Below, one piece after another: positions 53,906-62,058 of a stretch of 64,000 bases of DNA. The notes under the pieces are model-generated. The model was given only the letters and a program-made list of their open reading frames with translations. It had not been told where the DNA came from and made no database searches. The first letter of the stretch is position 1; each line of letters starts with the position of its first letter. A program made the position numbers and the translations under genes. Location: the NCBI RefSeq assembly GCF_002119425.1, contig NZ_MDSU01000018.1, positions 897,501 to 961,500 on the forward strand, in the 5' to 3' direction. This DNA is from Desulfurella amilsii. Its GTDB lineage: Bacteria; Campylobacterota_A; Desulfurellia; Desulfurellales; Desulfurellaceae.

Positions 53906-54302
53906 GTGCCTTAATGATTATTTAGAGGCTATTATAGAAAACTATGAGCATTTAATCGAATTGTTGTTCAAAGAAAGAGCGTATTTGATCACAATGAATA
54001 GTAACGGTCTCTTGTATGTTTTAAAAGAAAAAGAAACCTACCTAAATGAATTAACCAAATCTCTAAACCATATAAAATTAATGGGCGCGCAAAAATTTCA
54101 GTTATCAAAATATAAAAGCAAAATAATAGAAATGTCAAGCAGATTTCTTTATGAAAATACCATAAATGCAAAAATTGCACAGCAACACTTGGTATTTTCA
54201 CGTTCCATGTTAAATCTATATACAAGTTTTATGCAAGTTAATGAAACCTACAACAACAAAGCTTATTTGCCATACAAACCAAATTTTAATAGGATAGTCT
54301 AG
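53898..54302 (+). CDS. FlgN-like flagellar export chaperone
   Basis: 134-residue, mostly helical protein downstream of flgM, where flgN lies. The first 60 residues (NYEHLIELLFKERAYLITMNSNGLLYVLKEKETY) have the FlgN pattern of Leu/Lys/Glu heptads. Such proteins escort hook-filament junction proteins to the export gate. The match is by topology and position; sequence signatures are weak. Confidence 0.75.
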   Translation: MNECLNDYLEAIIENYEHLIELLFKERAYLITMNSNGLLYVLKEKETYLNELTKSLNHIKLMGAQKFQLSKYKSKIIEMSSRFLYENTINAKIAQQHLVFSRSMLNLYTSFMQVNETYNNKAYLPYKPNFNRIV

Positions 54303-54320
54303 CAATTTAGCCGTTTTTTT

Positions 54321-55175
54321 TTACGCTACTTGGATGAAGCCATCAATGCCTAATTTATAAGCATATTCTAGTATGCCATTCCATTGAGTAGTAATTAGTT
54401 TTTTTGAAATCTCTGGATAATCAAACGCTTTATAGGCAGGGAAATATTGCCTCATTAAAGAAATTATCGGATTTTCTATATAATTTACAATCCAATCTAA
54501 TACTCTCTTAGAGTTATCAATATTATTTGGTAAAATCAGATGCCTAATAATTAAGCCTTTTGTAGCCAGATTGTTTTGTAAGGTTAAATGACCTTTTGTT
54601 TCCTGCATCTTTAAAATAGCCTTTGTTGCCACCTCAAAATAATCATTTACACCCGAATACCTTTTGGCCAAACTTTTATCCGCATACTTCAAATCAGCCA
54701 AGTAAATATCCACATAGTCTTTTAAAGATTCTATAATTTCGACTTTATCGTAGGAGCTTGTATTGTAACATATAGGTATATTAAGACCCTTTTGTCGCGC
54801 AATATCAATAGCTTTGCATATTAGATGCACAAAATGAGAGGGCGTTACTAAATTAATATTATGTGCTTTGCGATTTTGCAAATCCAAAAAAATATCTGCA
54901 AGGGCATATTCATCTATCACTTTATAAGCACTTTTAAGTTGACTTATTGGATAATTCTGACAAAACACACAAGCCATATTGCAGCCGGCAAAAAATACCG
55001 TTCCGCTACCCTGCGTACCGCTAATTGGAGGCTCTTCTCCAAAGTGTAAGTTAAAACTTGCGATTTCAATTTGATTTTTTGTCTTGCATAGACCTTCCCT
55101 TTTGTTTCTATCTACTTTGCAATTTCTAGGACACAATCTACAAGATCTCGATACCAATTTTTCTATATCAAACAA
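54321..55175 (-). CDS. Radical SAM protein, PflX/pyruvate-formate-lyase-activase-like
   Basis: 284 residues. An N-terminal cysteine set (C12, C15, C19, C30: CRLCPRNCKVDRNKREGLC) precedes the radical SAM CxxxCxxC, C65-C69-C72 (CNMACVFCQN), with GTVFFAG before it. It then follows the PflX-type path (VTPSHFVHLI, YLADLKYADKSLAKRYSGV). A 4Fe-4S cluster would cleave SAM to a radical. No glycyl-radical enzyme gene is near, so the target is unknown. It overlaps the epimerase gene by 8 bases. Confidence 0.85.
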   Translation of the reverse strand: MFDIEKLVSRSCRLCPRNCKVDRNKREGLCKTKNQIEIASFNLHFGEEPPISGTQGSGTVFFAGCNMACVFCQNYPISQLKSAYKVIDEYALADIFLDLQNRKAHNINLVTPSHFVHLICKAIDIARQKGLNIPICYNTSSYDKVEIIESLKDYVDIYLADLKYADKSLAKRYSGVNDYFEVATKAILKMQETKGHLTLQNNLATKGLIIRHLILPNNIDNSKRVLDWIVNYIENPIISLMRQYFPAYKAFDYPEISKKLITTQWNGILEYAYKLGIDGFIQVA

Positions 55176-56082
55176 AGCCCAGCCACCTCATATAATCTTC
55201 GATTCCAGATTCTATATCGTATTTTGCTACAAAGCCCATTTTGCTTGCAGCCAAACTTACATCTGCCAAAGTTTGATCTTGATAAAATTGCGTATAGGGA
55301 TTTTTAATATAATCTGGCTCTAGATTTGTTCCTAAAACTTTATTTAACACTTCAACGATTTTATTAAAACTTGTAGGTTTTCCAGTGGCCACATTATAAA
55401 CACCAGATGGCGCTTCCATTGCTTCTATGTTTGCTTCCACCACATCCTTTATGTAAATCTGGTCCCTAAATTGTTCTCCAAACTCAAATATACGAGGCCT
55501 TTTGAGCTCTTTCATCTGTAGAGCCAATTGGTAAATCATGCTTGCCGCTTTGCCTTTAAAAGACTCCCTTGGCCCATACACATTAAAGTATCTCAAACCC
55601 ACACACTCTAAATCGTAATTCTCAGTGTATTTTCTTGCCATATTTTCCATTATGTACTTTGAAAATGCATAGGCATTTTTTGGATCCCTTTGTGAATTTT
55701 CACTCATTGGTATAGTACCTTTCCCGTAAACACCAGCACTTGATGCGTAAATAACTTTAGCTTGGGAATTAATAGCAAACTCTAAGATATTACGAAAACT
55801 TTCAATATTACTTCTTAACATTTCTTTATCATCTGGGTATGTTGTGTCTGTATTTGAAGCTTGATGAAAAATATAATCAGGCTCGAAATCTAAATAATGC
55901 TCCCAATCCATATTTTCTTTAGAAATATCAGCCACTACAACATCGCCCTCAAAGCCCTCTAGGTTTTTATAAACACCTTTTGACAAATCATCAACAACCG
56001 TTATGTTATCGGCCATCTTTTGTAAATAGATAGCAAGATTTGAGCCAACAAAACCAGCACCACCAGTAATTAATATATCCAT
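55168..56082 (-). CDS. NAD-dependent sugar epimerase, HldD/GalE-like
   Basis: 304-residue SDR-extended enzyme: Rossmann TGGAGFVGSNLA, catalytic Y138-x-x-x-K142 (NAYAFSKY), and the long family stretch beginning GLRYFNVYGPRESFKGKAAS. The sequence RIFEFGEQFRDQIYIKDVVEANIEAM and the terminal DYMRWL resemble HldD, which makes ADP-L-glycero-D-manno-heptose for LPS core. A UDP-sugar 4-epimerase is the alternative. Ends about 70 bases after the citrate-synthase terminator. Confidence 0.78.
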   Translation of the reverse strand: MDILITGGAGFVGSNLAIYLQKMADNITVVDDLSKGVYKNLEGFEGDVVVADISKENMDWEHYLDFEPDYIFHQASNTDTTYPDDKEMLRSNIESFRNILEFAINSQAKVIYASSAGVYGKGTIPMSENSQRDPKNAYAFSKYIMENMARKYTENYDLECVGLRYFNVYGPRESFKGKAASMIYQLALQMKELKRPRIFEFGEQFRDQIYIKDVVEANIEAMEAPSGVYNVATGKPTSFNKIVEVLNKVLGTNLEPDYIKNPYTQFYQDQTLADVSLAASKMGFVAKYDIESGIEDYMRWLGFV

Positions 56083-56100
56083 AAACCCTCCATAAATAAA

Positions 56101-56129
56101 AAAGGAGAGGTTTTTAAAACCCCTCCTTT
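56101..56129 (-). terminator. Rho-independent terminator after citrate synthase
   Basis: AAAGGAG (56101-56107) pairs with CTCCTTT (56123-56129); after one mismatch GGTTTT pairs with AAAACC. On the minus strand this stem is followed by a run of six U (56098-56103). It lies 38 bases after the gltA stop. Confidence 0.82.
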
Positions 56130-56166
56130 AAAAATAACCTGCGCTTTGATATATTGTGCACTAATA

Positions 56167-57477
56167 TTACTTAATGCCTGCCATTTTTTCTAACATATCT
56201 GTGGTTACAGATTTTGGTCGCTCAATTGCATAACCAAGTGCTCTATCCCACACAAGGTTAGCAAGAACACCCAAGGCTCTTCCAATTCCAAATAGTACTG
56301 TATAGAAATCGTACTCTACAACACCATAATGCCACTGGATGCAACCAGAGTGCGCATCTACGTTTGGCCATGGATCTTTTACTTTTCCAAGTGTAGACAA
56401 AATCGGCGGCACTACTTCGTATAGCATCGAAACTACCTGGAATATTGGATCATCTGACAAGTGCTTTAGTGCAAACTCTCTTTGTGCCGTATAGCGTGGA
56501 TCTGTTTTTCTAAGCACTGCGTGACCGTATCCTGGTATTACTTGACCGCTTGAGAGTGTTTCTGTTACGAATTTTTTTAATTCTTCTTTTGTTGGAACCT
56601 TTCCGCCTAATTTTTTATCTATGGTTTCCTGGATCCACTTTAGTACTTCTTGGTTAGCAAGACCATGCAATGGACCTGCAAGTCCGCCCATAGCAGCTGA
56701 ATATGAATAGTATGCATCAGACAAAGCAGATGCTACAAGGTGAGCAGTATGAGCCGAAACGTTACCGCTTTCATGGTCTGAGTGTAGTATGAAATACAAT
56801 CTTGCAACATCGTCATATGGCTTATCAATACCCATCATACTTGCAAAATCGCCGCCCAAATCAAGGTCTGGGTTCGATGGGATGTGTGTGTCACACTTGT
56901 ATTTCATTCTGTAAATATATGCGCCAAGTGAAGGTAATTTTGCCATTAAATCCATTGCATCTTCATACATTGGCTCCCAAGCGGTGTTTTTGTTGAATTT
57001 GCCTGCGTTGTAGTAGGCTGCAAATTTTGATTCCCTTTGCATTGCCAAAATCCCTGTCGCAAACATAGTCATAGGGTGTGTATCCCTTGGCATAGCTTTA
57101 AGCGTATCTTTTACATATTCAGGCAAAGCTCTTCTTTTTTTAAACTCTTCTGCTACTTCTTTGACTTCTTTCTCGGTTGGGACCTCACCTGTTAGCAAGA
57201 GATAAAATTGGCCTTCTACGTATGGCATTTCAGAACCTGGCACTTTGGGCAGTTTTTCTAAAACTTCGGGGATGGTATATCCACGAAACCTAATACCTTC
57301 CGCTGGGTCCAGGTATGAAACATCTGTTACCAAAGACTTAATGCCTCTCATTCCACCAATAGCCTGCGAGATAGTAACCTCGTCAATTTTTACATTACCA
57401 AACTCTTTGAGAAGCTTAGTAGTGCGTGGTCTGTGCTGAGCAATTTTCTCAGCTAGCTTTTCCTTCAAAAAAGACAT
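56167..57477 (-). CDS. gltA: Citrate synthase, eukaryote (mitochondrial)-like
   Basis: Condenses acetyl-CoA and oxaloacetate. At 436 residues it resembles mitochondrial rather than classic E. coli enzymes: HSDHESGNVSAHT (H232, H235), GPLHGLANQE (H271), PGYGHAVLRKTDPRY (H319) and NVDAHSG (D374). The catalytic triad H271-H319-D374 aligns with pig H274-H320-D375. In Desulfurella acetivorans such a citrate synthase is reported to cleave citrate in the reversed oxidative TCA cycle. It has its own promoter and strong terminator, as for an abundant enzyme. Ribosome site AAGGAGG. Confidence 0.95.
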   Translation of the reverse strand: MSFLKEKLAEKIAQHRPRTTKLLKEFGNVKIDEVTISQAIGGMRGIKSLVTDVSYLDPAEGIRFRGYTIPEVLEKLPKVPGSEMPYVEGQFYLLLTGEVPTEKEVKEVAEEFKKRRALPEYVKDTLKAMPRDTHPMTMFATGILAMQRESKFAAYYNAGKFNKNTAWEPMYEDAMDLMAKLPSLGAYIYRMKYKCDTHIPSNPDLDLGGDFASMMGIDKPYDDVARLYFILHSDHESGNVSAHTAHLVASALSDAYYSYSAAMGGLAGPLHGLANQEVLKWIQETIDKKLGGKVPTKEELKKFVTETLSSGQVIPGYGHAVLRKTDPRYTAQREFALKHLSDDPIFQVVSMLYEVVPPILSTLGKVKDPWPNVDAHSGCIQWHYGVVEYDFYTVLFGIGRALGVLANLVWDRALGYAIERPKSVTTDMLEKMAGIK

Positions 57478-57510
57478 ATAAAACCTCCTTACGTAAACTT
57501 TCTAACTAAC

Positions 57511-57538
57511 AATTTACTCTAACTAAACTGTTTGTCAA
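57511..57538 (-). promoter_or_regulatory. Promoter of citrate synthase
   Basis: Minus strand: TTGACA (57533-57538), 16-base spacer, TAAATT (57511-57516, 4/6). It sits in the 68-base gap after fixX, so gltA can be expressed apart from fixABCX. Confidence 0.6.
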
Positions 57539-57545
57539 TATGACT

Positions 57546-57821
57546 CTATCCAAATTTGTATGCAACACCAAAACCGCCCCTTGGGTATCTCCAGGTAATA
57601 TAATCGCAGGCAATCCTGCAAGTGCCACATTCTACACATGCATCGTAGTTTATAGATAATTTTTGCTCTTCTTCATCATAAGAATAAACGCTAGCTGGAC
57701 AAACATAAGTGCAAGGCCTGCCTTGACACTTTTTGCAAGCCTCAGGATCGCTTACACCAAGATGAGAGCCTTCTTCGTCTACATTATAACCTATCAAGTA
57801 TAATTTATCTTCTATCCTCAT
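57546..57821 (-). CDS. fixX: FixX-like ferredoxin of the Etf-quinone complex
   Basis: 91 residues from the ATG at 57821, which overlaps the fixC stop (ATGA). It carries CKKCQGRPCTYVCP and CVECGTCRIACD, a pair of Fe-S motifs of the FixX family. It would pass low-potential or quinone-directed electrons with FixC. The open frame extends further up to 57866, but those extra residues lie inside fixC and lack a ribosome site. Confidence 0.9.
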   Translation of the reverse strand: MRIEDKLYLIGYNVDEEGSHLGVSDPEACKKCQGRPCTYVCPASVYSYDEEEQKLSINYDACVECGTCRIACDYITWRYPRGGFGVAYKFG

Positions 57822-59119
57822 CCTAATTTCCTCCATAATGCAAACATATCTTTTGCCACATTCCAATAACCAAACTCTTTCTTTACTTTGTCTTTGATAT
57901 TTTTAATCTTATCGGGTTTTGAAACACCATCTACATTGTAAATGCTGTACATTGAATCAATAATTAACTGCGGGTATTTTGTTAGTAAGTAGCGTTTTTC
58001 TTCAAGTAAATGAGGCAGGTTTCTATACATTTTAAGATCTTTTAACACAAAAGACCCTTCCATTTTGGTTTGGTATGCACTCAATACTTTTGCACTAAAA
58101 TCGTTCTTATCTCTTGCTTCCAAGTAGGTACGTGCAGCGAGTTTACCAGATTCAATTGCAAGGTTTGAGCCTTCTCTGTGTACACTGTTTACAAGCATAG
58201 CAGCATCGCCAACTGCCATAAATCCGTCTGTGTAGAGTTTTGGCACAGTATAATAGCCGCCTTCTGGTATCATGTGAGCCAAGTATTCTTTTGTTTCACC
58301 ACCTGCAATTAACGGTGCAATTGCTGGATGTGCTTTGAATTTTTCAATCAAATCATTTGGGTTTACTTTGTGTTCAATTAAATCCTCAATTATAGTACCT
58401 ACACCTACAGATAATGAATTCTTATTTGTGTAAATAAAACCCATAGACTCCATACCTTCAAAAAATGGTCCTGTAATTTCGATTGTAACGCCCTCTGAAT
58501 CACTTGATACGCCAAACCTGTCATTAATCACATTTTCCGGCAAACCGATAATTTCTTTTACGGCTACTGCCACTTTATTTGGAGTGATTTTTTCTCTAAG
58601 ACCTAAAGATTTTGCCAGAAACGAGTTTACACCGTCAGCTGCTATAACACAATCGCAGTACAAATCACCATCTGGCCTATCGGTTCTAATACCAATAACT
58701 TTACCATTTTCAATAATTGGGTCTTTTACTACTGTTTCATTTATGATTAATGCGCCAGCTTCTTGGACTTTCTGAGCAAACCACTTATCAAATTTAGCTC
58801 TAAATACGCTAAAGCAATTGTATGGTTCTTTATCAAATTTTTCGCTTTTAATGCCCGTAGAAAAGACGGAATCCTCTGAGATAAACCACATCTTTTGCTC
58901 GATTATGTGCCTTTCTAGGGGGGCTTCTTTGTAAAATTCTGGGATTAAATCATCTAAAGCTTTTCTATAAAAAATACCACCCATCACGTTTTTTGCACCA
59001 GGAAATGTGCCGCGCTCAATAATCGCAACATTAACCTTTGCTTTAGCTAGCACATACCCTGCGGCCAATCCAGCTGGCCCAGCACCCACTATAACAACAT
59101 CAAAATCCTTTTTTCTCAT
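57818..59119 (-). CDS. fixC: FixC flavoprotein (Etf:quinone oxidoreductase-like)
   Basis: 433 residues. FAD-binding VVIVGAGPAGLAAGYVLAKAKVNVAIIERG at the start, then GGIFYRKAL, CDCVIAADGVNSFLA and GFMAVGDAAMLVNSVHREGSNLAIESG, typical of the FixC/Etf-QO family. With FixAB and FixX it forms the complex that in several bacteria splits electrons from NADH between quinone and ferredoxin or flavodoxin. Confidence 0.93.
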   Translation of the reverse strand: MRKKDFDVVIVGAGPAGLAAGYVLAKAKVNVAIIERGTFPGAKNVMGGIFYRKALDDLIPEFYKEAPLERHIIEQKMWFISEDSVFSTGIKSEKFDKEPYNCFSVFRAKFDKWFAQKVQEAGALIINETVVKDPIIENGKVIGIRTDRPDGDLYCDCVIAADGVNSFLAKSLGLREKITPNKVAVAVKEIIGLPENVINDRFGVSSDSEGVTIEITGPFFEGMESMGFIYTNKNSLSVGVGTIIEDLIEHKVNPNDLIEKFKAHPAIAPLIAGGETKEYLAHMIPEGGYYTVPKLYTDGFMAVGDAAMLVNSVHREGSNLAIESGKLAARTYLEARDKNDFSAKVLSAYQTKMEGSFVLKDLKMYRNLPHLLEEKRYLLTKYPQLIIDSMYSIYNVDGVSKPDKIKNIKDKVKKEFGYWNVAKDMFALWRKLG

Positions 59120-59130
59120 ATCTTCACTCC

Positions 59131-60141
59131 CTATTTAACCAACTTTTGTTTAAACATTTCTGCCATTTTTGGTAATATCTGCAAACAATCACCAACAATT
59201 CCATATGTAGCCACTTCAAATATTGGTGCTTGAGGATCTGTATTTATTGCAATTATGATATCCGAGGATTTCATACCCGCTACGTGCTGCACAGCACCAG
59301 AAATGCCTGCTGCAATATAAATTTTTGGGTGAACCGTCTGACCAGTCTGACCAACCTGTCTTGATTGTGGTGCCCAACCAGCCTGAACCACTTTACGCGA
59401 CACAGCCCAAGTACCACTTAGTACATTTGCTAAATCTTCAAGTAATTTCAGGTTTTCTTTTTTACCCATACCCTTACCACCAGAAACTATTACCTCGTAA
59501 AAACTCAAGTTTACTTTTTCTTCGCCTGTTTGAACTTTTTCAATGATTTTTTTGACTACCTGATCTTCTGTAATGTCGTATTTGTCTTTTATTACTTCTG
59601 GCGTCGTTTGGTTTTTCACAGCTTTAAAAACACCAGGCCTTACTGTGGACATCTGGGGCCTGTTGTCAGGGCAAAATATTGTAGCCATCAAATTACCGCC
59701 AAATGTAGGACGTGTCATTAAAAGATTTTTATTCGATGGATCAATATCTAGAGCTGTAGTGTCAGCAGTTAAACCAGCGGATAGCTTTGTTGCAACTGTA
59801 CCTGCTAAATCTCTACCAAGTGTAGTAGCCCCAATTAAAGCCACTTCTGGCTTATACTTATCAATTAAATATACTATTGCATTTCTCCAAGGTTCTGTCC
59901 TGTATTCTTTTAACACAGAATTTTCGATTATATAAAATTTTTTCGCACCATATTCACCGACTTCTTTTGCAAAATGCTCAACCTTATCACCAACGGTAAA
60001 TGCACATACCTCGCAATTAAGGTCTTTTGCAAGTTCTGCGCCTTTACTTAATAACTCAAGAGAAACTCTCTCAATTTTACCATCATTGTGTTCTATAAAA
60101 ACCCACACATTTTTATACTGTTTAATATCTTGCTTAATCAT
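59131..60141 (-). CDS. fixB: Electron transfer flavoprotein alpha subunit (FixB)
   Basis: 336 residues. The C-terminal FAD domain is clear: WAVSRKVVQAGWAPQSRQVGQTGQTVHPKIYIAAGISGAVQHVAG and INTDPQAPIFEVATYGIVGDC. The N-terminal half holds the structural domain (ALIGATTLGRDLAGTVATKL). It partners FixA directly upstream (11-base gap) and FixC downstream. The name fixB is used because of the fixC/fixX context; as an Etf it is EtfA. Confidence 0.94.
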   Translation of the reverse strand: MIKQDIKQYKNVWVFIEHNDGKIERVSLELLSKGAELAKDLNCEVCAFTVGDKVEHFAKEVGEYGAKKFYIIENSVLKEYRTEPWRNAIVYLIDKYKPEVALIGATTLGRDLAGTVATKLSAGLTADTTALDIDPSNKNLLMTRPTFGGNLMATIFCPDNRPQMSTVRPGVFKAVKNQTTPEVIKDKYDITEDQVVKKIIEKVQTGEEKVNLSFYEVIVSGGKGMGKKENLKLLEDLANVLSGTWAVSRKVVQAGWAPQSRQVGQTGQTVHPKIYIAAGISGAVQHVAGMKSSDIIIAINTDPQAPIFEVATYGIVGDCLQILPKMAEMFKQKLVK

Positions 60142-60152
60142 CTATCCACCCC

Positions 60153-60968
60153 TTAAACCCTTCCCAACTGCTTAAGCATTGGTTCTATTTTTTCATAAAC
60201 TGCACTTATAATCTCATCTAAGCTACCCTCGATCATCTCTCCACGCTCTCTCTTTGGTGGTGTAAATGCTTTTTTAACTTTTGTTGGTGAGTTTTTTAAA
60301 CCACACTGAGAAGCATCTATTGTAGTGTTACTAGAGTTAAGCAAAACGACAGGAGTTTTAGCAGCTTTTATAAGGTATGAAAGTGGGGCAAATCTTATAT
60401 GATTGAGCGTTTCTTCTGTTGTAATCATGCACGGCATCGGTACCTCAATAGTTTCAGTGCCGCCTTCCAAAAGCCTTACGATTTTGATTTTTTTTGCTGA
60501 TGGATCAACTTCCTTTACCTCAACAGCATATGTAACCAAAGGAACATCCAAACGCGTTGCTATACCTGGGCCAGTTTGTGCTGTATCGCCATCGATCGCC
60601 TGCTTTCCTGCCCAAAATATATCAACCGGACCAATTTCTTGTATAACCTTTTGCGCGCCTGCCCATAATGCATAGCTTGTCGCTAAGGTATCGGATCCTG
60701 CAAATACCCTATCGCTTAACAAAAACACATTATCTGCACCCATAGCAAGAGCTTTTTTTAAAGCCTCATCTGCCATAGGAGGGCCCATACACAAAACTGA
60801 TACACTACCACCAAATTTGTCCTTTATCTGGACTGCTGCTTCAATAGCATGCGTGTCAAAAGGGTTTATAATAGCTGGAACACCTTCTCTTATGAGAGTT
60901 CCAGTTTCATAATCAACCCTTACTTGAGCCGCATCTGGAACTTGCTTAATGAAAACTAATGAATGCAC
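60153..60968 (-). CDS. fixA: Electron transfer flavoprotein beta subunit (FixA)
   Basis: 271 residues starting with GTG after AAGGAGG: MHSLVFIKQVPDAAQVRVDYETG. The family signature VSVLCMGPPMADEALKKALAMGADNVFLLSD and the internal KQAIDGDTAQTGPGIATRLD are present. First gene of fixABCX. A TTGACA box at 61030-61035 with an AT-rich -10 region lies upstream. In bifurcating Etfs this subunit binds the second FAD. Confidence 0.94.
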   Translation of the reverse strand: MHSLVFIKQVPDAAQVRVDYETGTLIREGVPAIINPFDTHAIEAAVQIKDKFGGSVSVLCMGPPMADEALKKALAMGADNVFLLSDRVFAGSDTLATSYALWAGAQKVIQEIGPVDIFWAGKQAIDGDTAQTGPGIATRLDVPLVTYAVEVKEVDPSAKKIKIVRLLEGGTETIEVPMPCMITTEETLNHIRFAPLSYLIKAAKTPVVLLNSSNTTIDASQCGLKNSPTKVKKAFTPPKRERGEMIEGSLDEIISAVYEKIEPMLKQLGRV

Positions 60969-61050
60969 TCAAAACCTCCTTTTTGATTTTCCAATATAGT
61001 TATCTCATTTTTATACAAAAATAAAAATATGTCAAGCACAAAGTAGAACA

Positions 61051-61893
61051 TTAAACAACTTTTGTAAATTTTACACCAATATCAGAGGGTTTTGCAAAAT
61101 ACAACCATGAAGTAACTATTGAATCAACGCCTGTTTTTACATAATCTAGGATATTTTTATCATTAATGCCACCCGCTACGGCTATTTTAATATTATTATT
61201 AATATTTCTCAAGTGTATCACGGCTTGCCTTGTTTGTTCTACATCAAACTTGTCTAACTGCAAAAAATCAATACCTACCCTTGCAAGCTTGACTGCCTCA
61301 TCTAAATTTTCTACCTCAACACAAACCATTTTATCGTAAGCAGAACGTTTGATTTCATCAATTTTGCTAATTAACTTATCAAATCCACCCATAAACATTA
61401 TGTGCTCTTTAAATATTAAAATTGTTTCAGACAAACCTAATCTGTGCACATTTGCGCCGCCACTTAAGATAGCCTTTATCACAAGTTTTTTTGCAAATGG
61501 AAAGGCTTTGCGGGTTGTGGCAATTCTTATATTTGGGTTAATGCTTTTAGCTAAATCAACAAAATTTTTTGTCTTAGTGGCTAATCCACAAGCATGCTCC
61601 AATAAGTTAGAACAGATCCTGTAGCTTTTTTGTACATTTTTGAAATCTCCACTTGCTTTTAACAAAAAATCGCCCTTTTTAAGTAAAGCTCCAGAAGGCA
61701 CAAACCCTCTTACCAAGATATCAAAACACTCAAGCACTCTTTTTGCTTCTTCGGTTGCACAAACCACTAAGTCTTGCCTTGCTATAAACTCTGCTTCGCA
61801 ATTTCCATCCAAACCTAAAACATCTGTAGTTAAATCACTATAGGGTATATCGTCATTTATTAGTCTTTCTATATCATCCTGCAAAAAGTACAT
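61051..61893 (-). CDS. modD: ModD (NadC-like molybdenum-locus protein)
   Basis: 280 residues of the quinolinate-phosphoribosyltransferase fold: DDIPYSDLTTDVLGLDGNCEAEFIARQDLVV, NLLEHACGLATKTKNFVDLAK, ATTRKAFPFAKKLVIKAI and the ModD-type VHRLGLSETILIFKEHIMF. ModD lies with molybdate-transport genes; its reaction is not established. Here it is preceded by modA and its remnant. NadC itself is the alternative, but HRLGLSET and the modA context favour ModD. Confidence 0.83.
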   Translation of the reverse strand: MYFLQDDIERLINDDIPYSDLTTDVLGLDGNCEAEFIARQDLVVCATEEAKRVLECFDILVRGFVPSGALLKKGDFLLKASGDFKNVQKSYRICSNLLEHACGLATKTKNFVDLAKSINPNIRIATTRKAFPFAKKLVIKAILSGGANVHRLGLSETILIFKEHIMFMGGFDKLISKIDEIKRSAYDKMVCVEVENLDEAVKLARVGIDFLQLDKFDVEQTRQAVIHLRNINNNIKIAVAGGINDKNILDYVKTGVDSIVTSWLYFAKPSDIGVKFTKVV

Positions 61894-61905
61894 TTACTCT
61901 CCTTT

Positions 61906-62058
61906 TTAGGTTTCAAAACCATAGACTTTTAGAATCTTTTTTACCTTTTCTGGTTTTACAAACTCTAAATGTTTGTAAGCCTCGCTTTTGTTTTGTGAGC
62001 TATCTAGTATTACCACTGCTTGCTCTATTGGTAAGTAGAGTTTTTTACGGCGTATCAT
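61906..62058 (-). pseudogene. Remnant of a second modA (C-terminal 44 residues)
   Basis: Between modA and modD the minus strand codes, in another frame than modA, for LYLPIEQAVVILDSS...YKHLEFVKPEKVKKILKVYGFET and a stop. It aligns with the intact ModA end (LYKPIKQAMVILKSS...KKYLEFMKSSQAKKIFREFGYDT), about 22 of 45 residues identical by eye. An ATG at 62058 lies inside the modA 3' end, so a 50-residue peptide could be made, but without the fold it cannot bind molybdate. It looks like what remains of a tandem paralogue. Confidence 0.8.

Noticed and set aside
54303-54320. T-run after flgN as an intrinsic terminator
   Set aside because: No stable stem precedes the nine T residues.
61906-62058. 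50-residue frame after modA as an independent small gene
   Set aside because: It aligns with the end of ModA and lacks the rest of the fold; treated as a remnant.
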